The notes below the pieces were generated by a model. That model saw only the letters and a list, made by a program, of their open reading frames with translations. It was not told the origin of the DNA and did no database searches. DNA of 64,000 nucleotides from Siphonodentalium dalli (lineage: Eukaryota > Mollusca > Scaphopoda > Gadilida > Siphonodentaliidae): the NCBI GenBank assembly GCA_032622095.1, contig CP136065.1, forward strand, positions 41,019,503 through 41,083,502, written 5' to 3'. The translations under genes and the position numbers were made by a program. This document shows, piece by piece, positions 53,201-58,381 of the stretch (positions are counted from its first letter, which is position 1; each line of letters begins with the position of its first letter).

Positions 53201-56200
53201 TTTCTTGTGGAAATGTTAAATCACAATGTCGATTTGTTTGTGAAGTTTTATACTGCCTTATATAAAATCGAATTGTTGAGGCATCAAAAGGGTTTGAGTC
53301 CCATCAAATGGAACATGTCATTGCTACAATGATCAGATACCATGACAGATATACAAAGATGTCTTAGTTTTACCCAGATATATACATATGTATACATTTG
53401 ACAAGAATGTCTCTCTATAAGTGCATCAAACAGACAGTGCCTCGTCTGGAACAAAAACGGCCGCCCTGTTGGACGCTATCTTGTTTCGTGTCTATACGGC
53501 CACTTTTTATTCATGTTAACATCGTCAAATACTTGTACGCGGACTCGGGAACTCAATGGGTGGGGTCTAACTAGGGTCAACATTTTCAACAGTTGGAACA
53601 TTCATGCCTTACACAACAATATTTGGACATTTTGATTTTCCAATCAGCAATGAGTGGGAATTTATTGTGTTTTGGTGAACAGTAGCATAGTTTTTCTACT
53701 TTTGAAACTTTGGTCCGATATGAACATCAGTTGTAAATTGTCCAACCTTGGTGTGTGTCAGGTTGGACATTTCCAACAGTTGGAAACTTGAGTTACCAGT
53801 TGAAAAGTTCCAACCTAAGGGTTTGCAAATAGAATTATGCGAACTTGGGATTTTGATCTGGTTCAAGGGAATGTGCATTTGGAACTTTCAAAGTAGACAC
53901 GCCCAGTCCACGTTCGGACTTCACATTCGAATACATGTTTATTAAAATCATAATTCGCGGAGCCCGACTTTTCTGCAGCATGGAGTTACAAAGAGCGTCA
54001 CTTGCTGGTATATTCCTGATATGGAGACAATAAAGAGCGTTATTCTCACCTCTGTGTGAGAACTCGAAACAGCTAAAAATGTCAATATGCATGACTTTGC
54101 CACGTTTTTTTCGGAGTATACAAATCCTGTGTTTTTATATTTCTTGTTAATTTATCGACCTATCATATCAATCATCTTAAATTCCGTAGACTATAGAATT
54201 TCAAGGAGCCATATCCGTGTTAACCTTAGTGATACAAGGTCAAGATCGCTTTAATAACATACATCGTTAACATTGTGTAGAATGAAGGTTAATCACATGC
54301 AAGCATTTAGTGTTCACGACCTGGTTGCGTTGCGTATGTGACTCATTGTAGTGTATTTACGCGACGACTGACACCCGTGCAATTCAGGATGATCCCCGTC
54401 TACATTGGAAGGACACTTGTAGGTTATCCATGCGTTTGAAGGGCTCAATGCCATTGTTACAAAGATGCTTCACCAAGGTCAGAGTCGATTACCTGTAATT
54501 AGTCGCATTGAATTAAGCCGCCGAGTACAAACATCGATATGCTAATAACCACCCATGACCTTTTCCAATGTGAGCTGTTATATACATACACGTATAGCCC
54601 ACAAAGTAAACCAAGTCTTCTCGGTACACAACAGCTTGGGTATCGGTAGGGATGATGCATCAATCCAACCGACATCCCAAGCCTTTGTGGACCAAGAAGA
54701 CTTGGTTTATCCACGAAGTTGAAACCAAACTAAGTGTACTATCCCGATGATTTGACAGGCGCCATGTAAATGCATTACCCCGCGAGGAATTGTGAAAAGA
54801 TAAAAGGACCTGGATGCAATTGATATATGACCATATTCAACAGTGTTGTCAACATTATGCATGGAGAGGTATTTTGTGAAATATAACTTGCCGTATTGCT
54901 GAAACAGTGAGACTTGAATAGTCCCCGTCCGTCGCCTCGTTAATGATTGCATTGGATATCGTTATTCCAAGAATGTGATGAAAGAGGCATAATCCAAATT
55001 CAAATGGTACATTAAATGTTGCGAAATAGTGTTAAACTGGTAAGTCAGTATCAATACTTTATTAGTTTTAATTAATTCGTTTGAACGAAATTAGTTTAAC
55101 CTTGCTGTACTAATTGGATTCTCCCATCTCTTGTAAAAGTATAGATGGAAATGGTTTATTATTCACCTGGAGGGGTGTTCTTGTATCAAAAGCGGACGAT
55201 AGACACACGAAAAGCGAATACAAATGCAGAAAGTTTCATATACTTTGGTAGGAAATGTTCATATAATAAGTTCAACAAACGGCCTATGGTCGTTTGTTGA
55301 ACTTATTATATGAACATTTCCTCTATGGTCGTTTGTTGAACTTATTATATGAACATTTCCTACGGGAACTACACGTCAATTGGTATTTAGCATAGAAAGG
55401 TTAATTGGTTTATAAGTTGCTTTAGGCAAACCATATCGCCACCCCGATATTTAGACACGCATGATTATTTGTAGCCCCAAATTACACGGTGGGGAATCAC
55501 GTCGTTTCGAGTTGTTGAGTATCACGCATTCAAAATGGCCGAGGCGATCTAAAACGCAACCAGAAACAAAGAAAAAGCTGAAAAAGCTAATGAACTAAGA
55601 TATGACATAAAATTACTTATTATTTTGTCAGCTACGAGTAGCATAGAAATTACCACATAAAAAGATCAAAATGTGTCTATTTTGGCGGAAATAAGAAACA
55701 AAGCACGTTGATATCCGTCCTATTAAATTGCATAATACAGTTCAAATGAACCATATATGTTCCAGTGCTGAAATCATGTACACATGATCGTATATAGTAG
55801 GGACAATATAAATACACGAAATGCCAATATGTAATCCGAATATGTATGCTCTGCATAAAACTTACCGAAGTCGGCTACATTTTCCAGCAGTTTTAATGTT
55901 TTGCACAGTGATAGAAACACTCTTTAATCATACCATATCAGAAATAGATTATCTTCCAGGGGTGGCCCCATAATTTCCCTGACCCATGTTACGATCCCCG
56001 ACTGGGGGTGATATAGAATTCCGGAAGCTACCGGGATGACCATTGCTGATTTTCCCCGACGAGGAGGGCGGTTACCCTCTCCGACATGGGGGGGGGGCTA
56101 TAGCTTCATCCGACCCACCGCCGATGTCACTGTCAACGAACGCTTTTTGAAACAAGTTGATACCTTATTTGCTCAGGAATACTCAGTAGTTTGCTGTAAA

Positions 56201-57010
56201 CATTATGACCAAAGTTGCCAGTCGGAGGTGCATGGAATACACCAGTCTATACATCTTGGAGACTCCTTCGACTGACACCTTTGGTCAGAATGTTAGAGCA
56301 AACAAATGTGAATTTGGACACAAGTGCGGCATCAGCTTGTTTGAAAAATAGTATAGCTGTTAAACTACTATCATCATTATTAATAACTATCCAATAATGA
56401 AATTTCCCCATGTCAAAACCATTGTTATGTAAACATTACTGTTGCAGTGGAATTAATAATTAATGGTTTAATCAAAAGTTGACGGTAAACATTGGAAAAA
56501 GGTCAAAGCATTGAAAGATATTCTGAAAATCATATTCAGACTAAACTCTCTGAATTTACTTGACTATGTTTGTACCCGGTAACAGTTTTGTTTACATAAA
56601 CAATCGTTTCAGTGTGCGAAATTTCGTTGGAGAGCTAAAAATAATGAATATAAGATTACAGTTTCTCCGTGTTCTTCCTGGAGATGTGTTTACATACTTA
56701 TATATTGTTTCCACACTTATCGGATGCAAAGTGCATTGGGTGCCTTTAACTATATTAGTTGATTTTAACTACAGTTGATTAATTTAGATTGTGCCAGACT
56801 TTATTACACATTATGATTATACTCACAGTCCGGTCGTTTTAAGCTGGTCATTCCATTCAAAAGCAGCCAGTTTGTTTTCTGAGAGCTTGGCGAAGGCGAA
56901 TATGACGTGGGTACATAGCGATGCATCGATATCTTCGGGGTAGAACTTTCCCTTATCCTGTCGGTACTGCGACCAGTTTGTGTAGTAACAAACTATGTTG
57001 CCTGCGTAGA
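16387..57010 (-). CDS. GH18 chitinase gene, span of nine recognised exons
   Basis: Nine minus-strand exons join without a phase conflict into 493 codons plus TAA. Residue numbers below start at the first complete codon of exon 1. Exons 1-7 (residues 1-380) are the glycoside hydrolase 18 barrel, which cleaves beta-1,4 links in chitin; exon 8 (381-436) is a Thr/Pro linker; exon 9 (437-493) is a peritrophin-A type chitin-binding domain. The catalytic Asp118, Asp121, Asp123 and Glu125 are all present, so the enzyme should be active. The order and length match secreted animal chitinases. Exon 1 begins in the middle of a codon, so at least one upstream exon with the start and signal peptide is missing; none is recognisable up to 64000. 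Introns are packed with transposons. No stop, frameshift or broken splice site was found in the reconstruction. Confidence 0.92.
16583..16860. mobile_element. TTAA-flanked MITE M1 (copy 2) abutting exon 9
   Basis: Same family as 2220-2572, with TTAA at 16583-16586 and 16857-16860 and a foldback body (TGCTCTATATGCGGACGATG pairs with its mirror). On the minus strand its end reads CCCCCTTTAAC just upstream of the exon 9 acceptor. Confidence 0.8.
17030..17371. mobile_element. foldback MITE with GCCACCG termini
   Basis: The left end (GCCACCGGAGACG, then GCGATTAAAATCGTGAGTG and GAAAATCGCAGGTGGAG) is mirrored at the right end (CTCCACCTGCGATTTTC, CTGCGGTGGC). The terminal inverted repeats are about 55 bp. 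It is non-coding, and its superfamily is not clear. Confidence 0.75.
17492..17993. mobile_element. TTAA-flanked MITE M2 (copy 1)
   Basis: About 502 bp from TTAAAGGCACG to ACCTTTAA, with imperfect short terminal inverted repeats. An inverted copy, matching end to end by eye, is at 35617-36117. An internal motif with AACGCTCTTTAT resembles the repeats at 49.9, 54.0, 55.9 and 58.1 kb. Confidence 0.8.
18139..18162 (+). repeat. poly-C tract
   Basis: A run of about 22 C residues followed by CCA repeats. It follows a segment (GGCTGAGATATATGCCCGGA) of a type also seen near 61720. Confidence 0.8.
18547..19012. mobile_element. MITE M3 (copy 1), termini AGGTACTCAATCCGATCAGA
   Basis: About 466 bp with terminal inverted repeats of about 20 bp (right end TCTGATTGGATTGAGTACCT). 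It contains a (TTG)n run near 18952-18969. A copy in the opposite orientation is at 59390-59877, where the homologous stretch near the G run at 18598 has become a poly-C tract. Confidence 0.8.
19382..19771 (-). mobile_element. miniature LTR retrotransposon (TRIM) with 5S rRNA-derived LTR segment
   Basis: Reading the minus strand, the order is: a truncated upstream LTR (19771-19692, ending TTCTGTTACA), a primer-binding site TGGGGGCTCGTC (19690-19679) matching the first 12 bases expected for tRNA-Pro, about 70 bp of internal DNA, a polypurine tract AAAAAGAACGGGGGAG (19610-19595), and a complete downstream LTR (19591-19382, TG...CA, 210 bp). The LTR has a TATA-like element (GTAAATATAG) and, in its second half, a 78-bp segment derived from 5S rRNA. 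The internal region is only about 100 bp and encodes nothing. This is the layout of plant Cassandra elements. The upstream LTR breaks off inside the 5S segment, so no target duplication can be checked. Confidence 0.7.
19428..19505 (-). ncRNA. 5S rRNA-derived segment inside the LTR
   Basis: On the minus strand it corresponds to about nucleotides 41-118 of animal 5S rRNA, including a box A-like GAAGTTAAGCAACGTCGAGC and a box C-like TTGGATGGGTGACCAGC. These are the internal control regions bound by TFIIIA and TFIIIC for RNA polymerase III. The first 40 nucleotides of 5S are replaced by unrelated LTR sequence, so it is not a functional 5S gene. A second, shorter fragment (box C only) lies at 19741-19768. 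Confidence 0.8.
20045..20485. repeat. inverted repeat around a retroelement fragment
   Basis: The arm 20045-20215 (GGGGAGGTCAAGTGAACAAT ... GGCGGGTCCGCTTGG) is mirrored at 20338-20485. The right arm forms the first third of the protease frame, so the left arm is an inverted duplicate of retroelement coding DNA. Confidence 0.8.
20319..20890 (+). pseudogene. Ty3/Gypsy-type retropepsin fragment
   Basis: The frame 20319-20714 contains [20 protein letters not shown] followed by [10 protein letters not shown], the Asp-Thr-Gly active-site turn and following strand of LTR-retrotransposon aspartic proteases, which process Gag-Pol. After about 20690 the reading must shift one frame to continue with [12 protein letters not shown] and SGSYLS-like sequence, ending at a stop near 20818. 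No reverse transcriptase or integrase follows. It is a decayed, partial pol segment in a chitinase intron, unlikely to be part of the 5S-bearing element because the strands differ. Confidence 0.75.
20891..21478. other. intron, nothing recognised
   Basis: No ORF or matched repeat. Confidence 0.4.
21479..21675. mobile_element. MITE M1 half copy
   Basis: Starts TTAAAGGGGTACTGTACACT like 2220-2572 and matches its left arm up to AATGAATTTATGAC, where it ends abruptly. Confidence 0.75.
21778..22240 (+). mobile_element. TTAA-type MITE T1 with double-hairpin module (copy B)
   Basis: Same structure as copy A. One apex has a change (ACCATTGGT instead of ACCATAGGT). The AT-rich spacer is longer, with the CTTACATTCTTTAACAATTT unit present about three times. 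Confidence 0.85.
22241..22872. other. intron, nothing recognised
   Basis: No credible ORF or repeat. GTAAA and TTTAC strings near 22390-22460 are weakly palindromic. Confidence 0.35.
22873..23173. mobile_element. MITE with CAGTACCAGTCA termini and GCGATATTG repeats
   Basis: About 301 bp bounded by CAGTACCAGTCAGGAGAAG and its inverse CTTTTGACTGGTACTG. The body is built of short GCGATATTGAGCGC-like motifs in both directions, giving many possible hairpins. Confidence 0.75.
23347..23513 (-). CDS. chitinase exon 8: Thr/Pro linker with PWW repeats
   Basis: The acceptor is ACGAACAG before CGTAACAACG, and the donor is ATAG before GTATGG. The phase joins CC from exon 7 and passes a single G to exon 9. 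Its 55 codons give a linker rich in Thr, Pro and Arg with four TPWW motifs (TTPWWQR twice, then TTPWWQK, then TTPWWM), encoded by a 21-bp tandem repeat. Such linkers are usually O-glycosylated and separate the catalytic and binding domains. The paired tryptophans are unusual for a linker. Confidence 0.88.
23870..25707 (+). pseudogene. LINE fragment with reverse transcriptase remnants
   Basis: Frames read [11 protein letters not shown] near 23925, then [14 protein letters not shown] with the catalytic YADD at 24083-24094, then [27 protein letters not shown] and a C-terminal region up to 25273. At least three frameshifts separate these pieces and the 5' part (endonuclease) is missing. The 3' end has AATTGAAATTGAAATTG repeats. 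It is a dead non-LTR retrotransposon, antisense to the chitinase, in intron 7. Confidence 0.85.
25708..26610. other. intron, nothing recognised
   Basis: No ORF. TAGCTACAATAGCTAC repeats near 25972-26005 are minor. Confidence 0.4.
26611..26673 (+). repeat. TA microsatellite
   Basis: A (TA)n run of about 30 units; the overlapping ORF is an artefact of it. Confidence 0.9.
26674..27721. other. intron, nothing recognised
   Basis: No ORF with features and no matched repeat. Confidence 0.4.
27722..28125 (+). repeat. repeat R1, contiguous copy
   Basis: It combines the two parts found separately at 3465-3623 and 5093-5335, joined at GAGTTAAATCACAATAAAGG. Confidence 0.7.
28325..28470 (+). pseudogene. 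C2H2 zinc-finger remnant
   Basis: The frame reads [18 protein letters not shown], a C2H2 finger lacking its second His in frame. A one-base shift after that gives [13 protein letters not shown], the expected His and linker. A single frameshifted finger with no flanking fingers suggests a decayed fragment, possibly carried by a transposon. Confidence 0.55.
28471..29404. other. intron, nothing recognised
   Basis: Only short ORFs without features. Confidence 0.4.
29405..29684 (+). mobile_element. MITE K (copy 1)
   Basis: Member of a five-copy family (also 33365, 46505, 51678 and 58382). It carries CGTTTTATGGCGAGGTCCAC and TCATTATGAGTCGATAATGG blocks. It ends 18 bp before the exon 7 donor side. 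Confidence 0.7.
29702..29856 (-). CDS. chitinase exon 7: end of catalytic barrel
   Basis: The acceptor is TTTTTTCCAG before TGTAACTATG, and the donor is CACC before GTGAGT. It encodes residues 330-380, including [14 protein letters not shown] (338-351), the conserved last barrel strand whose Trp344 floors the substrate subsite in this family. The region after [10 protein letters not shown] starts the Thr/Pro linker. Confidence 0.93.
29857..30601. other. intron, nothing recognised
   Basis: An 84-codon plus-strand frame at 29975-30229 has no recognisable domain and lies in intron 6; I do not call it a gene. Confidence 0.4.
30602..31041 (-). mobile_element. TTAA-type MITE T1 with double-hairpin module (copy C, inverted)
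   Basis: It is opposite in orientation to copies A, B and E. It has both TTAA ends, both hairpins and the spacer AAATTGTTAAAGAATGTAAG. Confidence 0.85.
31127..31617. mobile_element. MITE with GGGTATCA termini and G runs
   Basis: The left end CTATATGAGGGTATCACCCC is mirrored by GGGTTGATACCCTCCTATAT. Internal CTGAATACCAGTTAATT blocks are repeated. It is non-coding. Confidence 0.65.
31618..32182. other. intron, nothing recognised
   Basis: No credible ORF or repeat. Confidence 0.35.
32183..32262 (+). repeat. CT microsatellite
   Basis: A (CT)n run with a short interruption. Confidence 0.9.
32263..33364. other. intron with scattered GAGAATCAAATTGATTC motifs
   Basis: Short GAGAATCA and TTGATTCTC motifs recur at 32700-32745 and 33170-33235 in both orientations, possibly the ends of an old foldback element. 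There is no gene. Confidence 0.35.
33365..33645 (+). mobile_element. MITE K (copy 2)
   Basis: The left end CAACATATCCTCGCGTAAAT matches the family; the right end is cut off after TCGACTCCAAATG. Confidence 0.65.
33684..33707 (+). repeat. poly-C tract
   Basis: A run of more than 20 C residues. Confidence 0.9.
34088..34204 (-). CDS. chitinase exon 6
   Basis: The acceptor is CTCTTACAG before CTGTGCTCATC, and the donor is CTAAAG before GTATGT. It encodes residues 291-329 ([12 protein letters not shown] ... [16 protein letters not shown]), the part of the chitinase insertion domain and barrel with the conserved PYAY and WxGYD motifs. Phase is 0 at both ends. Confidence 0.93.
34480..34636 (-). repeat. 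tandem copies of the exon 5 donor region
   Basis: Three repeats of about 52 bp resemble the last bases of exon 5 and the first bases of its intron (minus strand: GGGAAAATACATG, GAGAGC, TACTTCGAGGTAAGAGCC, CTCTGCG). They lie 280 bp upstream of exon 6, more than 6 kb from exon 5 itself. Confidence 0.75.
34637..35117. other. intron, nothing recognised
   Basis: No ORF or repeat matched. Confidence 0.35.
35118..35585 (+). repeat. tandem duplication, about 210-bp period
   Basis: The blocks CACTATAAAGTGTA, AATAAAAGGTGTA, ATATGTCCGGG and TTTTTAAATTCACAAATTTG recur twice, with a third partial unit at the end. Confidence 0.75.
35617..36117. mobile_element. TTAA-flanked MITE M2 (copy 2, inverted)
   Basis: Full-length inverted counterpart of 17492-17993, bounded by TTAA. 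Confidence 0.8.
36118..38705. other. intron, mostly AT-rich, no gene
   Basis: 36150-36560 is very AT-rich. A C run of 12 lies at 37191-37202. A loosely repeated pattern around ATGGCCGCCAATGACCATCT recurs with variation at 37925, 38085 and 38255. No coding sequence is supported. Confidence 0.4.
38706..39085 (+). mobile_element. diverged relative of repeat N1
   Basis: Starts ACTAGCTGATGTTCTCGAC and ends, after a CATA run, with ATATTCCAAAATGTATAATG, like N1 at 12021-12637. The middle differs (GTCGGATCGGTC repeats) and lacks the dense TCAAGGTCA motifs. Confidence 0.6.
39119..40885 (-). pseudogene. LINE fragment (CR1/Jockey-like reverse transcriptase)
   Basis: The main frame (40644-39538, 368 codons) reads [12 protein letters not shown] with the catalytic FADD at 40613-40602, then [33 protein letters not shown] and a C-terminal [18 protein letters not shown] motif. 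Upstream, out of frame, DKVWHRGLI-like and AGVPQGSV sequences mark the earlier reverse transcriptase motifs; a short deletion after GVPQGS shifts the frame. The 5' part is missing. It is in the same orientation as the chitinase and its truncated end lies 64 bp from the exon 5 donor. It is not functional as it stands. Confidence 0.88.
40893..40998 (-). repeat. duplicated exon 5 end and splice donor
   Basis: The last 50 bp of exon 5 (GGGACAATACACCGGCGAGA, then TACTACGAG, GTAAGAG) is followed within 10 bp by a partial second copy (GGGACAATACACGGACGAGA, then ATACTACAAG) that ends next to the LINE. Confidence 0.8.
40949..41134 (-). CDS. chitinase exon 5
   Basis: The acceptor is TTATGCAG before GATTATGC, and the donor is TACGAG before GTAAGAG. 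It encodes residues 229-290, including [13 protein letters not shown] (barrel strand with the conserved YGR) and a glycine-rich loop, [18 protein letters not shown], in the insertion domain. It is 62 codons, phase 0 at both ends. Confidence 0.94.
41135..41914. other. intron 4, no gene
   Basis: A minus-strand 61-codon frame at 41411-41596 ([15 protein letters not shown]) looks vaguely protein-like but fits no chitinase phase and no family I know. Confidence 0.35.
41915..42118 (+). repeat. AAGATAATAAGTTGAT minisatellite
   Basis: About nine degenerate units of roughly 22 bp around AATCAAGATA and AAGTTGAT. Confidence 0.75.
42119..42839. other. intron 4, nothing recognised
   Basis: No credible ORF or repeat. 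Confidence 0.4.
42840..42963 (-). CDS. chitinase exon 4
   Basis: The acceptor is ATCCTCAG before CTACGTCG, and the donor is AATGTC before GTAAGT. With AG from exon 3 it starts at Ser187 and runs to Val228. MTYDFHG (195-201) is a conserved barrel motif whose Tyr and Asp contact the N-acetyl group of the substrate in this family. Confidence 0.94.
43286..43750. mobile_element. foldback MITE L (copy 1)
   Basis: About 465 bp. The left end GAATCTCTACTCTG with CCCGTAGAG and CCACCAGTACAAAAC is mirrored on the right (GTTTTGTACTGGTGG), where the outermost bases are lost. A 179-codon ORF across it is an artefact of the palindrome. Other copies are at 47410 and 50808. Confidence 0.8.
43760..43886. mobile_element. 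small palindromic MITE
   Basis: TGGGATGGAAAAATCTCACC pairs with GAGTGTGAGATTTTTCCATG across about 80 bp. It directly follows MITE L, possibly truncating its right end. Confidence 0.65.
43887..44554. other. intron 3, nothing recognised
   Basis: A short GGTATATCTGGGGAGAAATC and CCCAACCCAAGAGCC segment may belong to the neighbouring palindromic repeats. There is no gene. Confidence 0.35.
44555..45240. mobile_element. MITE rich in CACTT/AAGTG motifs
   Basis: The left CACGCAAAAAACTCAAGTGC and right GCACTTCGGTTTTTTTGTGTG ends are inverted repeats. Between them AAGTGT, AAGTGC and CACTT strings recur over 15 times in both orientations. It is non-coding. Confidence 0.6.
45318..45412. mobile_element. 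short palindrome
   Basis: AGGTGGGTAGGGTGAGAC pairs imperfectly with ATCTCACCCACCTATCCCAC. Confidence 0.5.
45738..45862 (-). CDS. chitinase exon 3
   Basis: The acceptor is CTTTGCAG before GAACTCCG, and the donor is TTTGCAG before GTGAAAC. It encodes residues 146-186 ([30 protein letters not shown]), which follow directly on exon 2. AAVPAG is the conserved barrel strand after the catalytic motif. Phase 0 in, phase 2 out. Confidence 0.94.
45863..46504. other. intron 2, nothing recognised
   Basis: No ORF with features. Confidence 0.4.
46505..46702 (+). mobile_element. MITE K (copy 3, truncated)
   Basis: Matches the first half of the family (CAACTTATCCTCGTGCAAAT, TTTTATGGCGCGGGCCACAG) and then stops at a G-rich foldback element. 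Confidence 0.65.
46705..47276. mobile_element. foldback element with G/C-run termini
   Basis: The left end CATGCCAGGGGGGGGGTG, AAAAAATTTCTTCC and GGCACGTATG is mirrored on the right (CATACGTGCC, GAAATTTTTTTCC, a C run, GAACATGCTGG). ORFs here are read through the G and C runs and are not genes. Confidence 0.65.
47410..47912. mobile_element. foldback MITE L (copy 2)
   Basis: It has GATCATGCCATG and TCTACTCTGGCTAACGCCCG on the left and CTACGGGCGTGACCAGAGTA on the right, with long mirrored arms including CTTAATAATGTACTTCACTG. Confidence 0.8.
47913..48589. other. intron 2, nothing recognised
   Basis: The minus-strand frame at 48292-48522 does not fit the chitinase, whose exons 2 and 3 join directly. 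Confidence 0.45.
48590..49806 (+). repeat. 38-bp minisatellite, about 32 units
   Basis: The unit is GTGTCCACTAAACACCATG followed by TTAAACACAGAATCAAGAA. Variants (ACATAATCAAGGA, TCAACTAAAC, AAAAACC, CCAAGTT) occur in a fixed four-unit order three times (near 48820, 49010 and 49430), showing block duplications. There are no unique spacers and 38 is not a multiple of three, so it is neither a CRISPR array nor coding. Confidence 0.95.
49807..50410. repeat. intron 2 with repeat family J (AACGCTCTTTAT motif)
   Basis: 49950-50285 (GATAGGTCGATAAATAAACG, CACAGCCATTTTCCAGC, AACGCTCTTTATTGC, CCATATCAGGAATAGAC) has relatives at 53940-54180, 55795-55960 and 57960-58250. The pair of AAAGAGCGT motifs about 45 bp apart is mirrored, suggesting an old foldback element. 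Confidence 0.55.
50411..50589 (+). mobile_element. TTAA-type MITE T1 without hairpin module (copy D)
   Basis: 179 bp with intact TTAA and termini. The left 150 bp matches copies A, B and E, and the right terminus is the same, but the two-hairpin module is absent. At the junction it reads GTTATGACCATAGGCCGTTC; the others read GTTATG or GTTATC, then the module, then GGCCGTTC or a close variant. Confidence 0.85.
50808..51318. mobile_element. foldback MITE L (copy 3) beside exon 2
   Basis: The most complete copy, bounded by GATCATGCCATGAATCTC and GAGATTCATGACATGATC. It ends 43 bp from the exon 2 boundary, inside intron 2. Confidence 0.85.
51362..51614 (-). CDS. chitinase exon 2: catalytic motif
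   Basis: The acceptor is CTTTACAG before GTACTACC, and the donor is TTGAAG before GTCAGT. It encodes residues 62-145. [11 protein letters not shown] (78-88) is the conserved second barrel strand and [11 protein letters not shown] (117-127) holds the DxxDxDxE catalytic signature, with Glu125 as the proton donor. NFVTLLK joins exon 3 in phase 0. Confidence 0.96.
51678..52025 (-). mobile_element. MITE K (copy 4, inverted)
   Basis: Begins TTTTCGTAAACCCGCACAT and ends ATTTGCGCGATGATATGTTG; internal TTTTAGTCATATTAACGACT and GTGGCCCGCGCCATAAAAT match the other copies. It lies 63 bp upstream of the exon 2 acceptor. Confidence 0.75.
52026..53540. other. intron 1, nothing recognised
   Basis: No ORF with features and no clear repeat. 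Confidence 0.4.
53541..54200. repeat. repeat family Q (GTTGGAA motifs) and a J copy
   Basis: 53541-53930 has repeated CAACAGTTGGAA and CAGTTGTAAATTGTCCAA motifs also present at 60520-60600 and 61260-61440. 53940-54180 contains AAAGAGCGTCACTTGCTGG and ATAAAGAGCGTTATTC of family J. Confidence 0.55.
54201..55247. repeat. intron 1 with repeat S (AAGTCTTCTCGGT)
   Basis: 54610-54722 has AAGTCTTCTCGGTACACAAC and an inverted CCAAGAAGACTTGG; related pairs lie at 62708-62800 and 63640-63755. Nothing else is recognised. Confidence 0.5.
55248..55363. repeat. hairpin with duplicated arm and CCTATGG apex
   Basis: GTAGGAAATGTTCATATAAT and the following AAGTTCAACAAACG pair perfectly with the downstream arm across apex GCCTATGGT (CCTATGG at 55283-55289). 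The downstream arm is then repeated once more as a 38-bp tandem unit (55285-55322 and 55323-55360), so the first arm can pair with either. Confidence 0.9.
55364..56826. other. intron 1, mostly unassigned, with a J fragment
   Basis: 55795-55960 contains GTCGGCTACATTTTCCAGC and ACACTCTTTAATCATACCA of family J. A G run of nine lies near 56089. No gene is seen. Confidence 0.4.
56827..57010 (-). CDS. chitinase exon 1 (first recognised exon)
   Basis: The acceptor is TTTATCAG before TCTACGCAGG, and the donor is CCGGACT before GTGAGT. It encodes [20 protein letters not shown] then [20 protein letters not shown], the N-terminus of the mature GH18 domain, with the first barrel strand and a conserved cysteine pair. 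It starts with two bases of a codon, so the previous exon must end with one base. The signal peptide must therefore be encoded upstream. Confidence 0.94.
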
Positions 57011-57959
57011 CTGATAAATATAATAGAAAATATATATCAGGAATATATCACGAAGGCTGTCGTGCATCGGGCCTAAAACTAAATTATGCATGTTTCTGAT
57101 GACAATAACTACCCATGGCTGAGCCCATACAACTGCATACCCTGATTACTTTATTCGTTTTAATATTTATTATAAATAATTTGAAAGAGAAATTATAAAA
57201 TATAAACTATTTCCCTATCGATCCTACCCTATCCTGACAAGGCTCCGTTAGTAGAAACACGGGCATGTTTTGCTATAGGTATCACTATGGTGTTGGTGAA
57301 GTGTATAGTTGTCACTGGAGATGTTTAGATTGAGGAACGTCAAACGAGAACATCAGTGTGGGATAATCTTGTATTACACCGCATATTCTATACCGATCTA
57401 TTATATATACCCAATTAAGCATTACCTATACATATTTAAGCATATTATATAAACCCCAAATCCATGTATGTTACTATACCATTATTATTGGTGATAGGAA
57501 TATAAGGTAAATATGAGTGCTTACTATTAATCCAACCTCTCTGCAACGAGAACAGCGGTCAAATGATGACCGGAACTAATTTACATAAATTATGCGGAAC
57601 ATGTGTTCGACCACATTTAAATCCATTATCGGAGTCATAACAACAAGCTATCCTTAGCAGTAATACAATCTTCCTGGAATGATATAAATACGAATATATC
57701 ATTATTCTAGAGTCCTTTCTTATTCCCTTTCTGACTCCGATCCCAGTTTCATTCTAGTTGCATTCCAGTGAGCCTAGGAGAGTCCAACCGATAGGTGTGT
57801 CGTTAGACGGGTTGTGATTTATCAACCGTGGATATATCTCGATACGTCCGTCACCAAACCACACATCTGTTCATTTGATATGATAATTAAATGTCATCTC
57901 AAACAAGACTGTGCCGACTTCATAACCCCACATCAATACAATATATACAATAGTGCAAT
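57011..57959. other. upstream intron or flank, nothing recognised
   Basis: No signal-peptide exon or promoter could be identified. Confidence 0.4.
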
Positions 57960-58260
57960 AATGACAATGTTTGCTTTTGAATTTTTCCCGGTATCGAATT
58001 AGGTCGATAAATGCTTGAACTACCTATGTATCTTGGAACACGATGTTTGGGACCAAACAAAAACAGCCATTTGCACGGAATGAAACAGAAATGAGCGTTC
58101 CGTGTTGGTCTATTCGTGATATGTTTGAAATAAAGAGCGTTTGTTTCACTATGTGGGGACAATTAAAAATAGCAGGAAAATGGCTGTGACCATGGAAAGT
58201 ATTTTCCAGAGGATATGAAGCCGGTATATCAATATCTCGTGTATTTGTCAACCCATCTTA
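57960..58260. repeat. repeat family J copy
   Basis: Contains TAGGTCGATAAATGC, GAGCGTTCCGTGTTGGTC, AATAAAGAGCGTTTG and AAATGGCTGTGAC, in inverted order relative to 49950-50285. Confidence 0.6.
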
Positions 58261-58381
58261 TACCTCCTTCCAAACTACGTAGACATAATTTGGAAGCTCG
58301 AATGTCGCATGTCCGTTTAAGTGTGTTATTGTTCGCTTTTGCATTTATTCTTGCAAGATATATTTCTTTATAAGAAAAACA

